Source: an uncultured Faecalibacterium sp. (GTDB lineage: Bacteria > Bacillota > Clostridia > Oscillospirales > Ruminococcaceae). Taken from it: a stretch of 14,743 nt of DNA. Each line of letters opens with the position of its first letter. Position 1 is the stretch's first letter. This document shows positions 1 through 6,976 of the stretch, in pieces. The stretch covers positions 1 through 14,743 of the forward strand of contig URVW01000062.1 in the NCBI GenBank assembly GCA_900551435.1, read 5' to 3'. A model generated the notes under the pieces. That model was not told the DNA's origin. It searched no databases and saw only the letters and a list, made by a program, of their open reading frames with translations. The position numbers were made by a program, and so were the translations under genes.

Positions 1-462
1 TTCAATAAACTGGGAGCAGCCGTAACGGAAATTGATATTTCAACGGAGGCTTATTCAACGATACAGTCTGTTTTTGAAGATGTGGATGTGATATATTTTA
101 CCGGTGGAAATTCTTTTTTCCTTATGGATCAACTGCGCAAAACGGGAACGGATGAGCTGCTGAAGAAAGAATTGGCAAAGGGAAAACTGATGATTGGCGA
201 ATCGGCAGGTGCAATCATATGTGCTCCAACTATCCAATATATTAAACAAATGGATGAAAAGCCAGAGGATTACTCACAAGAAGATGATGCAGGGCTTGAT
301 TTGATTGATTTCTATGTCCTTCCGCATTATCTTACGGCACCATTTAAGAAGGTTACCGAGAAAATACTGACCGAGTTTTCGGATTTGAATCTATGTCCAA
401 TTAACAACCATCAGGGAATTGTAATTGATGGTGAAGGTTCAAGGATTATTTGCAAAGACTAA
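1..462 (+). CDS. S51-family peptidase (dipeptidase E-like), 5'-truncated
   Basis: The frame is open from base 1 to TAA at 460-462, giving 153 visible residues. The true start lies before the window. The fragment shows the S51 (PepE-like, class I glutamine-amidotransferase-like fold) signature: GGN-SFFL at residues 35-41, the nucleophile elbow GESAG with Ser68, and LPHY with His109 about 40 residues later, which fits the catalytic His. Proteins of this kind run about 200-230 residues, so roughly 50 are missing. The family hydrolyses short peptides in the cytosol (Asp-X dipeptides in PepE; other members act on other substrates, so specificity is open). The gene is visibly AT-richer than the genes that follow (many AAA, ATT, TTT codons), which may mean transfer. 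No hairpin terminator is evident after the stop. Confidence 0.85.
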   Translation, partial: FNKLGAAVTEIDISTEAYSTIQSVFEDVDVIYFTGGNSFFLMDQLRKTGTDELLKKELAKGKLMIGESAGAIICAPTIQYIKQMDEKPEDYSQEDDAGLDLIDFYVLPHYLTAPFKKVTEKILTEFSDLNLCPINNHQGIVIDGEGSRIICKD

Positions 463-517
463 TTTGAAAATTCCAGTTTGTCGCGTGCATCTGCCCCTTC
501 CCCCTCTTGAACGTCCA

Positions 518-547
518 TTGTTTTTCCATCGGGGAGTATGATATACT
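518..547 (+). promoter_or_regulatory. Extended -10 promoter for the small-ORF/DUF2500 operon
   Basis: A -35-like TTGTTT lies at 518-523 and a -10 TATACT at 542-547, 18 nt apart. TG at 539-540 gives an extended -10 (TGnTATACT). It sits 46 nt before the ATG at 593. Read from sequence only. Confidence 0.6.
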
Positions 548-592
548 CAGTTCAACCACTTGGCATCTGCAAGCACGGAGGGACATCACACC

Positions 593-823
593 ATGGTCGA
601 TCAGCGCTATTATGAAAAACTCGGCGGTTTCTCCTATGTTTTAGGGGAACTGAAAAAGAAACTCGGCCGTCCGCAGACCGATATTCTGGTCCAAGATGCC
701 GTGGTCCTTTGCAATGAGCTTTGCGGCCAATATCAGGGTCTGCCGAAAAAAGAGCAGCTCCACACCGAGCAGATGATCTTCCCGCGGGCCGCTTTCTATC
801 TTCATAAAAGAACTGCCGGCTGA
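593..823 (+). CDS. Small hypothetical protein (76 aa)
   Basis: The ATG at 593 was chosen because GGAGGG at 577-582 lies 10 nt upstream; a TTG at 560 in the same frame has no comparable site. The product is 76 residues, soluble, mixed helical and rather basic, with two cysteines (about residues 40 and 44) and no signal peptide or membrane segment. I do not recognise a family. It is followed after 17 nt by the DUF2500 gene, and no promoter or terminator lies between them, so the two are probably one transcript from the extended -10 promoter at 518-547. Real coding is supported by the ribosome site, the promoter and the operon layout, not by homology. Confidence 0.6.
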   Translation: MVDQRYYEKLGGFSYVLGELKKKLGRPQTDILVQDAVVLCNELCGQYQGLPKKEQLHTEQMIFPRAAFYLHKRTAG

Positions 824-840
824 ATCGTGGAGGAAGTATG

Positions 841-1227
841 ATGTTTTTTGGATGGTTCGATGTCATTTTCAGTGCGATCTTTCCGCTTTTGTTCCTGCTG
901 TTTGTCGGATTGTTTATCTTTACGCTGATCTCCAACTTCCGCACTTGGAACAAAAACAACCACTCGCCCAGACTGACCGTTCCGGCGGCGGTGGTGGCCA
1001 AGCGGACCGACGTTTCCCATTCCAGCACCCCCAACGCCGGTGACCCGACCGGCTCGCATGGCTACCACACGAGCACTTCCACCTCTTATTATGTGACGTT
1101 TCAGGTCGAAAGCGGCGACCGGATGGAACTTGCGGTCAACGGGGCAGATTACGGGATGCTGGTGGAAGGCGACATCGGAAAACTGAGCTTTCAGGGCACG
1201 CGCTATCTCGGATTTGAGCGGGCCTAG
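841..1227 (+). CDS. DUF2500 membrane protein
   Basis: A product of 128 residues (129 if the adjacent ATG at 838 is used). GGAGG at 829-833 is 7 nt from 841 but only 4 nt from 838, so 841 is preferred. An N-terminal hydrophobic segment (about residues 2-30) is one transmembrane helix. The rest is a small beta-rich domain with the DUF2500 pattern: PRLTVPAAVVAKRTDV near residue 44, then SYYVTFQVESGDRMEL, YGMLVEGDIGKL and a C-terminal FQGTRYLGFER. Family members are small single-pass proteins of unknown function; the soluble domain likely faces outside or sits at the membrane surface (inference). A Ser/Thr/Gly/His-rich linker (about residues 60-82) sits inside the domain. It is the second gene of a two-gene unit. 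Confidence 0.85.
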   Translation: MFFGWFDVIFSAIFPLLFLLFVGLFIFTLISNFRTWNKNNHSPRLTVPAAVVAKRTDVSHSSTPNAGDPTGSHGYHTSTSTSYYVTFQVESGDRMELAVNGADYGMLVEGDIGKLSFQGTRYLGFERA

Positions 1228-1264
1228 ATGATATGATACTCGAAATCCTGATTTGAGGAAAATG

Positions 1265-1804
1265 ATGATGGAACTTGGTCAAAAAATCATAATCCTGGGC
1301 TGTCCGGGAAGCGGCAAAAGCACACTTGCCAAGAAGCTTCATGACACCACCAGACTACCTTTATTTCATCTGGATGCAATTTGGTGGAAAGCGGACAGAT
1401 CGCACATTTCCAGAGATGAATTTGATCAAAAACTGCATGAAATTCTTCAGACCGACCAATGGATCATCGACGGAGATTACAGCCGAACGTATGAAATTCG
1501 ATTCAAGTCTTGTGACACTGTCATCTTTTTGGATTACAGCGTTGACGAGTGTATGCGCGGGATCAAAGAGCGTGTCGGAAAAGCTCGAACGGATATGCCG
1601 TGGACCGAGCAGGAACTCGACCCCGAATTGGTGCAGCTGGTCGAGAACTATCCCAAAGACAATCGCCCCGTGATCCTGTCTCTCCTTGAAAAATATCCTG
1701 ATGTGACTCCGTTTGTTTTCAAATCACGCCTTGAAGCATCCGAGTGGTTGGAAAATTTGCGCGCCGAATCCCCCGCCCTTCTTTTGAAAAAGAGCACCTC
1801 ATGA
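1265..1804 (+). CDS. P-loop NTPase, adenylate kinase/topology-modulation-like
   Basis: A product of 179 residues from ATG 1265. Three consecutive in-frame ATGs (1262, 1265, 1268) follow GAGG at 1255-1258; 1265 and 1268 are best spaced. A Walker A motif GCPGSGKS lies at residues 12-19, right after the first beta strand, followed by LFHLDAIWW and the nucleotide-kinase-like stretch WIIDGDYSRTYEIR, then TVIFLDYSVDECMRG and RTDMPW. This order matches the family annotated as adenylate kinase, topology modulation protein or FlaR-like. These are small cytosolic phosphotransferases whose real substrate is usually unknown. The stop codon overlaps the ATG of the GNAT remnant (ATGA at 1801-1804). Possible promoter elements in the 37 nt upstream are weak, so it may be read from the DUF2500 promoter. 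Confidence 0.8.
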   Translation: MMELGQKIIILGCPGSGKSTLAKKLHDTTRLPLFHLDAIWWKADRSHISRDEFDQKLHEILQTDQWIIDGDYSRTYEIRFKSCDTVIFLDYSVDECMRGIKERVGKARTDMPWTEQELDPELVQLVENYPKDNRPVILSLLEKYPDVTPFVFKSRLEASEWLENLRAESPALLLKKSTS

Positions 1805-1935
1805 AATTCTACGAACCGCAAGCCGTCGGCTTTTACGAGCACATGGGCTTCCGGGCCTACAAGCGCACCGACTTTGACGAGGAAGGAAATCCCTATCCCC
1901 TGCTCTACATGAAGCTCGGGCACGCCGAACGCTGA
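1801..1935 (+). pseudogene. GNAT acetyltransferase, C-terminal remnant (44 aa)
   Basis: The 44-codon frame reads like the last part of a GNAT N-acetyltransferase: AVGFYEHMGF (the acetyl-CoA-binding motif B region with the usual Asn-x-x-Ala-x-x-Phe-Tyr pattern degraded to PQAVGFYE), then DEEGNPYPLLYMKL, the typical last strand. A full GNAT protein is about 140-180 residues, so three quarters is missing, and the space upstream belongs to the P-loop gene in another frame. The ATG overlaps the upstream stop (ATGA), so it could still be translated by coupling. Most likely a remnant left by a deletion that fused it behind the kinase gene. 1936-2016 holds no gene I can support. Confidence 0.65.
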
Positions 1936-2016
1936 CGCTTCTGCGCCAAAGAGGAAGCGTTGCGGCGCTCCATGAACTGTCCCAGACGATCGGCGCACAC
2001 TAAGCCAAAAAACAGC

Positions 2017-2065
2017 AAGACCCGGAATCCTTTCGGCCAAACGGCGGGAAAGGACTCCGGGTCTT
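2017..2065 (-). terminator. Intrinsic terminator of the C69 dipeptidase gene
   Basis: Arms 2017-2034 and 2048-2065 pair over 18 positions with one mismatch (2027/2055) around a 13-nt loop. On the minus strand the stem is followed by GCTGTTTTTTGG (2016 to about 2005), a good U-tract. On the plus strand the following bases are only T/G-rich, so it mainly serves the minus gene. Confidence 0.9.
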
Positions 2066-2088
2066 TGTGTTGTGTTTAATCCCGTTTA

Positions 2089-3573
2089 TCAGGCATCCGA
2101 GCGGGAGTAGGCGTTCTTCATGCCGCAGCTCAGCTCGAACAGGACCTTATCCAGCGTATCGGCGGCGCGGGTCTTGACGGCCTTTGCGATCTCCTCGTTA
2201 GCTTCCTCGCGCAGAGCGGCGCGGCGGGCGGCGTCCGGTTCTGCCTTCAGCTTGGCGTCGTAGGTATTCAGCAGGGCACGGCAAGCGGACAGCACGCTTT
2301 CTTCGTAGCGCTCCACATGGAAAACGGACTTGCCATAAGAGGCATCCGCCATGGCGGCGATCATCCGGCTGACCCAATAGAAGCTGTCGGTCGAGACTTC
2401 GCCGGTCGTGCAGGACAGGTAAGCCGGGGTGGTGTCCACATTGGCATAGAACGGGACCATGGTGTTGAACGCATTGGACGCATAGGCGATCCACTCGATG
2501 GCGCGGAACTCTTCCGGGACATCCGGTCGCATCTGGATCAGCGCCATAAAGTCGTTGCGGTTGATGCCGATGGAGCGGTATGCGCCCTTGCTCTTCTGCT
2601 CGCCATAGCGCGCATAGGGGTCATACGGCGTGCCCTGATAGTGGGACGAGAGCAGATATTTCACGTCCTCGGGCGTGACCTTGCGTTCCGGGACCATGCA
2701 CCACGGCAGGTCGTCCGACTGCGGGGTATAATCGGCGTCGGGGCCGTCCCACACCCAAGTGTGCGGGTTCAGATATCGCAGCATGAACCATGCGCGCGGG
2801 GTGTTATACACATGGTCAGCGTCGTCATGACTGCCAAAGGCATCGCGCGGATTGAACTCGCCGTCCAGCGAGAGGTCCAGATGGTTCTGGTCCACGAAGT
2901 CCTTCAGGTCCTTCGAGCACATGAACTGCTTCTGCCCGCCCAGAGCATCTGCAAAATCAAAGCTGTCGATGCCCAGCTGGTTTGGCATGACCACATAGCT
3001 GTCATCGGGCACGCGGCGGGCCATCCAGTGGTGGCCGCCGATGGTCTCTAGCCACCAGATTTCGTCCACATCCTGAAATGCGATGCCGTTCATCTCATAA
3101 GTGCCGTAGGTTTCCAGCAGACTGCCCAGCCGCTGCACGCCTTCGCGGGCAGAATGGATGTAGGGCAGGACGAGGTACACGATGTCCTCTTCGCCGATGC
3201 CGCCGGGGACTTCCGGCTGGCCGTCCTTGGCGGGCTGATAAACCACCAGCGGGTCTGCACCCAGAACGCGTGGGTTCGAGGTGATGGTCTCGGTCGCTGT
3301 CATGCCGACATTCGCCGCATTGACGCCCGAAGCCGCCCAAATGCCTTTTCCTTCCACAGCATTGGGCATGGCGGTCATCCGCAGCGCATTCCCGGGCAGC
3401 GGGATCTCCACATGCGAGAGCACCGACCGATAGACCGCCGGGTGCTCTTCCGGCTGGACCACCACAAACTTTTTCGCGGTGAAATGACCCGAACCGGAAT
3501 CGTCGTTGCGGGCGATCATGGTCGAGCCATCGTAAGAAGCATTTTTTCCAACTAAAATTGTCGTACAAGCCAT
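2089..3573 (-). CDS. Peptidase family C69 dipeptidase
   Basis: A product of 494 residues from the ATG at 3573-3571, preceded by GGAGGA 9 nt upstream. The frame stays open further upstream, but that region contains the promoter and no second ribosome site. The start MACTT puts Cys3 at the N terminus; C69 enzymes are N-terminal nucleophile hydrolases whose cysteine becomes the catalytic residue after removal of preceding residues. RNDD (residues 22-25), GVNAANVGMTATET (83-96) and DEIWWLETIGGHHW (170-183) are typical of the PepD branch. The length matches the family (about 470-500), and there is no signal peptide. Role: cytosolic hydrolysis of dipeptides of broad specificity. It is transcribed alone from its own promoter at 3625-3653 and ends at a strong hairpin. 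It follows the C-like gene on the same strand, but a terminator separates them. Confidence 0.92.
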   Translation of the reverse strand: MACTTILVGKNASYDGSTMIARNDDSGSGHFTAKKFVVVQPEEHPAVYRSVLSHVEIPLPGNALRMTAMPNAVEGKGIWAASGVNAANVGMTATETITSNPRVLGADPLVVYQPAKDGQPEVPGGIGEEDIVYLVLPYIHSAREGVQRLGSLLETYGTYEMNGIAFQDVDEIWWLETIGGHHWMARRVPDDSYVVMPNQLGIDSFDFADALGGQKQFMCSKDLKDFVDQNHLDLSLDGEFNPRDAFGSHDDADHVYNTPRAWFMLRYLNPHTWVWDGPDADYTPQSDDLPWCMVPERKVTPEDVKYLLSSHYQGTPYDPYARYGEQKSKGAYRSIGINRNDFMALIQMRPDVPEEFRAIEWIAYASNAFNTMVPFYANVDTTPAYLSCTTGEVSTDSFYWVSRMIAAMADASYGKSVFHVERYEESVLSACRALLNTYDAKLKAEPDAARRAALREEANEEIAKAVKTRAADTLDKVLFELSCGMKNAYSRSDA

Positions 3574-3624
3574 GTTTTTTGTCCTCCGAAGATTCAGATG
3601 ATATCGTTTCGGTTTGCCGAGACT

Positions 3625-3653
3625 ATTGTAAGCCTTTTGCCCCCAAAAGGCAA
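3625..3653 (-). promoter_or_regulatory. Promoter of the C69 gene with a palindrome in its spacer
   Basis: On the minus strand, -35 TTGCCT (3653-3648), a 17-nt spacer and -10 TACAAT (3630-3625). The perfect inverted repeat GCCTTTTG-4 nt-CAAAAGGC (3632-3651) fills the spacer and enters the -35, the classic place for a repressor or for MerR-type regulation. Confidence 0.65.
3632..3651. promoter_or_regulatory. Perfect 8-bp inverted repeat, candidate operator
   Basis: Arms GCCTTTTG (3632-3639) and CAAAAGGC (3644-3651) surround CCCC. It lies between the -10 and -35 of the C69 promoter. There is no U-tract in either direction, so it is not a terminator. The regulator is unknown. Confidence 0.5.
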
Positions 3654-3677
3654 GGGCCGCAGAGCGAAACAACAAAA

Positions 3678-3715
3678 CGGACCCTCTCCGCCCTTTTGGG
3701 GACAGAGAGGGTCCG
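3678..3715 (-). terminator. Intrinsic terminator of the ACP/C-like operon
   Basis: An 11-bp perfect stem pairs 3678-3688 with 3705-3715 around a 16-nt loop. The minus strand continues TTTTGTTGTTTCG. It lies 12 nt beyond the stop of the C-like gene. Confidence 0.88.
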
Positions 3716-3727
3716 CTTTTCATTGTA

Positions 3728-4918
3728 TCATTCGGCAGCTTCCAGCACTTGGATGCCTTCTGCTTCCAGCACCGCGCACAGCGTGTTCAGGAACCCGGGG
3801 CGGTCCACTTTGTTCTCGATGCAGACCGTCCACAGATCACGCAGACGGGTGACTTCCATCGCGAAGGATGCGCTCTGCGGCGGGGCCCACGTCTGGAAAT
3901 CCTCCACATAGGCTTCCAGTTCCGGGTCTTGGGGGCTGAACGGGTCGCCCAGATAGCTCACCCAGAAATCCGCAGGGCTTCCGCTGATATACTCGCCCAT
4001 CTGGAAGATGCGCTTTTGGATCTTCAGCGGCGCTTTCTGCTGGAACACCCGGCAGACGAAGCCCATCTGCTCGGCCATCCGGAAGCGCAGACGCTCCGGC
4101 CGCAGGGAATCCCGCACCTCTGCATCCAGCTTCTGCACGAAATCCCGCAAGCGGTCCTGCGCGGCCAGCCTCAGCGGAAGCTGGTAAGTTGCGATGCAGT
4201 TGTAGCGGGCATTCGGCAGCCCCAGCATTCCGCGCAGGTCTGCCGGGTAGCTGTAGATGAGCTGTTCCTTGCCCAGATAGTCCCGGCTGGCCTGACAGAT
4301 CAGCCCCAGCAGGACGCTGAACGGCTTGACCTGTTCCTGCTCTGCCCGCTCGATCACGCTCTTCCGGCTCAGCCGGAGACGAAGCCGCTTCGGCGTCCCG
4401 CAGGAGATATCCACGGCTTCGGTTTTTAAGTTTCCGGGAGCCTGACTTTCCGGGAACTCTGCCAACAGCTCTTCCGGGTCGAAAGGCGGGTCCTCGGCCA
4501 GTGCTTCGCACACAAACGCCGTGCCGTACCGCAGATTGCAGTATTCCATCAGCACCAGCGTCATGAAGGGCGAAAAGCCCCGCCCGTCTGCAAGGAAATG
4601 GAACCAGTCGAAATAGATCGTTTTCCCCTCGCAATGCAGCGAGAAGAGATAGCCGTCCGTTTCTTCCGGAATGTTCGGTTCGGCGCTGCCCACCCACACA
4701 CGGCAGGGGGCATCGTTGGGCATCAGGCTTGCCTGACGCCGCTCCCACACGACCTTTTGGAAATACCAGCCGGCCAGCGGGCGCGACGTGTCCAGCGCTT
4801 GCTGCAGCAGCGCCGGGTCCACAGGGTCCTTCAAGGTGAGCTGATAGCGGCAGTTCACCTGTTCCTCATGATAATAGTAAGGGATGCCCTGAAAGACAGC
4901 GCGCTGCGCTTCATTCAA
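3728..4918 (-). CDS. Condensation/alcohol-acetyltransferase-like acyltransferase, stand-alone
   Basis: A product of 396 residues. The start is TTG at 4918-4916: the codon just before it in frame is a TGA, and no in-frame ATG is near. GGGGTG lies about 7 nt upstream, and the ACP stop is only 5 nt away, so translation is probably coupled. FHFLADG at residues 106-112 matches the catalytic HHxxxDG of NRPS condensation domains and WS/DGAT or alcohol acetyltransferases, with the second, catalytic His kept (His107) and the first replaced by Phe. PADLRGML (225-232) and an Asn-rich strand after it match the second half of the fold. At 396 residues it is slightly short of a typical C domain (about 450). 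Expected role: move an acyl group from the neighbouring carrier protein to an amine or alcohol in the cytosol. Acceptor unknown. Confidence 0.78.
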   Translation of the reverse strand: MNEAQRAVFQGIPYYYHEEQVNCRYQLTLKDPVDPALLQQALDTSRPLAGWYFQKVVWERRQASLMPNDAPCRVWVGSAEPNIPEETDGYLFSLHCEGKTIYFDWFHFLADGRGFSPFMTLVLMEYCNLRYGTAFVCEALAEDPPFDPEELLAEFPESQAPGNLKTEAVDISCGTPKRLRLRLSRKSVIERAEQEQVKPFSVLLGLICQASRDYLGKEQLIYSYPADLRGMLGLPNARYNCIATYQLPLRLAAQDRLRDFVQKLDAEVRDSLRPERLRFRMAEQMGFVCRVFQQKAPLKIQKRIFQMGEYISGSPADFWVSYLGDPFSPQDPELEAYVEDFQTWAPPQSASFAMEVTRLRDLWTVCIENKVDRPGFLNTLCAVLEAEGIQVLEAAE

Positions 4919-4923
4919 TCACT

Positions 4924-5166
4924 TCACCCCGCGTTATCCGCCAGATAATCGGCCACATCGCTGATGGTCACAAAGTTGCGCAGTTCCTTTTCGGGGATGC
5001 GCAGACCAAAGGTCTCCTCGAGGTCTGCCACGATGGTCAGGATCTCCATCGAGGACAGATCCAGGTCGTCCATCAGGACGCTGTCTTCCCGGACATCCTC
5101 CGGCGCGATCTCTGCCACGTCCTCGAGGATCGCGAGGATCTGGGACACGATTTCTGCTCTTTGCAT
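4924..5166 (-). CDS. Acyl carrier protein (phosphopantetheine-binding), stand-alone
   Basis: A product of 80 residues from ATG 5166-5164, preceded by an AAAGGAAG ribosome site about 10 nt upstream; a TTG one codon earlier is less likely. DDLDLSSMEIL holds the attachment site: Ser39, in the place of the DSL serine, would carry 4'-phosphopantetheine (the usual Asp before it is Ser here). The acidic helix LEDVAEIAPEDV before it and ETFGLRIPEKELRNFVTISDVADYL after it are the normal ACP four-helix layout. Sequence and neighbours differ from DltC. Its gene sits between the adenylating enzyme and the C-like transferase, so it probably shuttles the activated acyl group between them rather than serving general fatty-acid synthesis. 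Confidence 0.92.
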   Translation of the reverse strand: MQRAEIVSQILAILEDVAEIAPEDVREDSVLMDDLDLSSMEILTIVADLEETFGLRIPEKELRNFVTISDVADYLADNAG

Positions 5167-5276
5167 CAAAAAATCTTCCTTTCCATGATGGATTTTATCG
5201 CCGCCCTGCCGTGCGAAGCACAGCGTGGCCCGGTGGGTCCATTTTGGATTCCGGTCCTGCCGACGTATGTAGCTTT

Positions 5277-5305
5277 ATAATACCCGTTTTGGGGCGGAAA
5301 TGCAA
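5277..5305 (-). promoter_or_regulatory. Promoter of the ACP/C-like operon
   Basis: On the minus strand, -35 TTGCAT (5305-5300), a 17-nt spacer and -10 TATTAT (5282-5277), leaving a leader of about 100 nt before the ACP start. The -35 is inside the inverted repeat at 5293-5314, and the same hexamer is the -35 of the ligase gene promoter. Confidence 0.65.
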
Positions 5306-5314
5306 CATTTCGCC
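5293..5314. promoter_or_regulatory. Inverted repeat over the ACP promoter -35, candidate operator
   Basis: GGCGGAAATG (5293-5302) and CATTTCGCC (5306-5314) are complementary apart from one unpaired G, around a 3-nt centre. There is no following U-tract on either strand, so it is not a terminator. It covers TTGCAT of the promoter. Confidence 0.45.
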
Positions 5315-5349
5315 GGACAGCTTTACAGATTTTCTACAAACGGCTCTTC

Positions 5350-6864
5350 TTACTTGCGCAGCAGCTTGCCCAGCGCGTTGCGGGGCAGCGGCTCGCTGCT
5401 GAACTCGACCGCCGTGATGCGCTTATACAGCGGCAGGGTGCGGTTCAGCTCGGTGATGTGGTCGCGGACGGTCTGCTGCTTGTCGGCCTCGCAGTAGACG
5501 ACTGCGCCGATCTTCTTGCCCATCTCCTTGACGACGACTTCCTTGACGTCGGTGCACTTTCCGACCAGCTTTTCCAGCTCTTCGGGGCTGACGTTCTCGC
5601 CGCTGCCCAGAATGATGAGGTTCTTCTTGCGGCCGGTCATGTAGTACCAGCCGTCCTCGTCCACGCGGGCCAGATCGCCGGTGTGGAGCCAGCCCTCTTC
5701 GTCGATGGCCGCCGCCGTCTCCTCGGGATCCTTGTAGTAGCCCAGCATGACGCAGCCGCCGCGGATGCACAGCTCGCCGGTCTCATCCAGCTTGCACTCC
5801 ATATCGGGCGAGGGCTTGCCCAGCGCGCCCATGTGCTCCACTTCCTGCTCGACATTCAGCAGACCTTCGCTGGCTGTCTCGGTCATGGCATAGCACTGGT
5901 TGATGAAGATTCCGTGCTCGACGAGGTAGCGCAGGATCTTCGGGTCCAGAATGGCGGAAGAGCAGCTCATGTTCCACAGGCCGTTCAGACGGTCCTGATG
6001 GCCGCGGCGGATCTCGTTGTAGATCATCTCGATCAGCATCGGCGGGGTGGACATCGTATCGCTGCGCATCGCGGCCATATCGCGGTAGAAGTTGCGCGGG
6101 TCGCTGCACAGGTTCAGCGCCCAGCCCTGCACCGAATAGGCGAAGTAGCAGATGAAGCCGGACATATGGAACATCGGGACCAGCGTGAAGTGGCTCAGCG
6201 GCTCGCCGTAGTGCTCAGGGGCATGGTCGCGCTGGAAGTCCAGCAGCAGCTGCTGACCCGGCACATACATATACAGCGCATTGAAGTAGTTGCGCTCGCT
6301 GAGCATGACGCCCTTGCTGCGGCCGGTCGTGCCGGAAGTGAACATCAGCATGAGTAGGTCGTCGTGGCCGATGATGTTCACCAGCTCTGCCGGCTCGCAG
6401 CCCTCGTAGACGTTCTGGGCGCGGATAAGGCTGCCGTAAGCGGCCTTGAGCTGCTCCTCATAGCCGTAGTCGATGCCGTCGGTGAAGATGAGAGACGGCT
6501 CGGAGACTTCCAGCTCATAGCTCAGCTCGTCCCAGGTCTTTTTCTGGTTCAGGGTCACCAGCACCGCGCCCGCAAGGAACGTGCCAAAGGTGATGACGCC
6601 GTATTCATAGGTCGTGCGGCTCAGGACCACGATCTTCTTGCCCTTGATGTCGGGGACCTCGTTCTTCAGGTAGGTCACCATCTTGCGGATGTCGTGGGCA
6701 AACTCCGCGAACGTTTTCTCCACGACCTTGTTGGTGGCATCGTCCACCCAGCGGAACGCCACGTTGTTGGCGAACTTCTTCTCCATGGTGATGGTCACCA
6801 TATCGTAGACATTCTTCGGCATATTATAGATGGTCGTGCCCATTACGCGCTTATTTGTGCTCAT
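5350..6864 (-). CDS. Class I adenylate-forming enzyme (acyl/aryl acid-AMP ligase)
   Basis: A product of 504 residues from ATG 6864, with AAGGAGAGG upstream. It has the complete ANL set: A3 phosphate loop FTSGTTGRSKG (175-185), A5 YAMTET (325-330), A7 HTGD (394-397), A8 around GRKKNLIILGSGENVSPEELE (411-431), and the catalytic lysine K500 in PRNALGKLLRK at the C terminus. In place of the FDxS motif, whose Asp binds the alpha-amino group in amino-acid-activating domains, it has PMFHMSG (230-236), as in acyl-CoA and aryl-acid ligases. The substrate is therefore probably a carboxylic or fatty acid, not an amino acid. The partner is likely the ACP encoded next on the same strand, although transfer to CoA cannot be excluded. 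It has its own promoter at 6948-6976 and no terminator before the ACP gene, so read-through is expected. Confidence 0.9.
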   Translation of the reverse strand: MSTNKRVMGTTIYNMPKNVYDMVTITMEKKFANNVAFRWVDDATNKVVEKTFAEFAHDIRKMVTYLKNEVPDIKGKKIVVLSRTTYEYGVITFGTFLAGAVLVTLNQKKTWDELSYELEVSEPSLIFTDGIDYGYEEQLKAAYGSLIRAQNVYEGCEPAELVNIIGHDDLLMLMFTSGTTGRSKGVMLSERNYFNALYMYVPGQQLLLDFQRDHAPEHYGEPLSHFTLVPMFHMSGFICYFAYSVQGWALNLCSDPRNFYRDMAAMRSDTMSTPPMLIEMIYNEIRRGHQDRLNGLWNMSCSSAILDPKILRYLVEHGIFINQCYAMTETASEGLLNVEQEVEHMGALGKPSPDMECKLDETGELCIRGGCVMLGYYKDPEETAAAIDEEGWLHTGDLARVDEDGWYYMTGRKKNLIILGSGENVSPEELEKLVGKCTDVKEVVVKEMGKKIGAVVYCEADKQQTVRDHITELNRTLPLYKRITAVEFSSEPLPRNALGKLLRK

Positions 6865-6947
6865 TGCAAACCTCTCCTTATCGAATTATCGAAAAATTTT
6901 TGATTCTGTCTTTTTCACTGGAAAATGCAGGGAACATTCTGTCCTTT

Positions 6948-6976
6948 AGTATACAGCACTCCCGCCGCAAATGCAA
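6948..6976 (-). promoter_or_regulatory. Promoter of the adenylating-enzyme gene
   Basis: On the minus strand, -35 TTGCAT (6976-6971), a 17-nt spacer and -10 TATACT (6953-6948), giving a leader of about 77 nt. The -35 lies in the first of two tandem operator-like repeats. TTGCATTT is shared with the ACP promoter. Confidence 0.7.

Noticed and set aside
5458..6357. 299-codon plus-strand frame opposite the ligase
   Set aside because: Ala/Val/His-rich shadow; the minus strand holds the complete ANL motif set.
4924..6864. DltA/DltC (D-alanylation) identity for the ligase and ACP
   Set aside because: Sizes fit, but the ligase lacks the amino-acid-binding Asp motif, the ACP looks like fatty-acid/polyketide type, and no DltB or DltD is present. 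The neighbour is a condensation-like protein.
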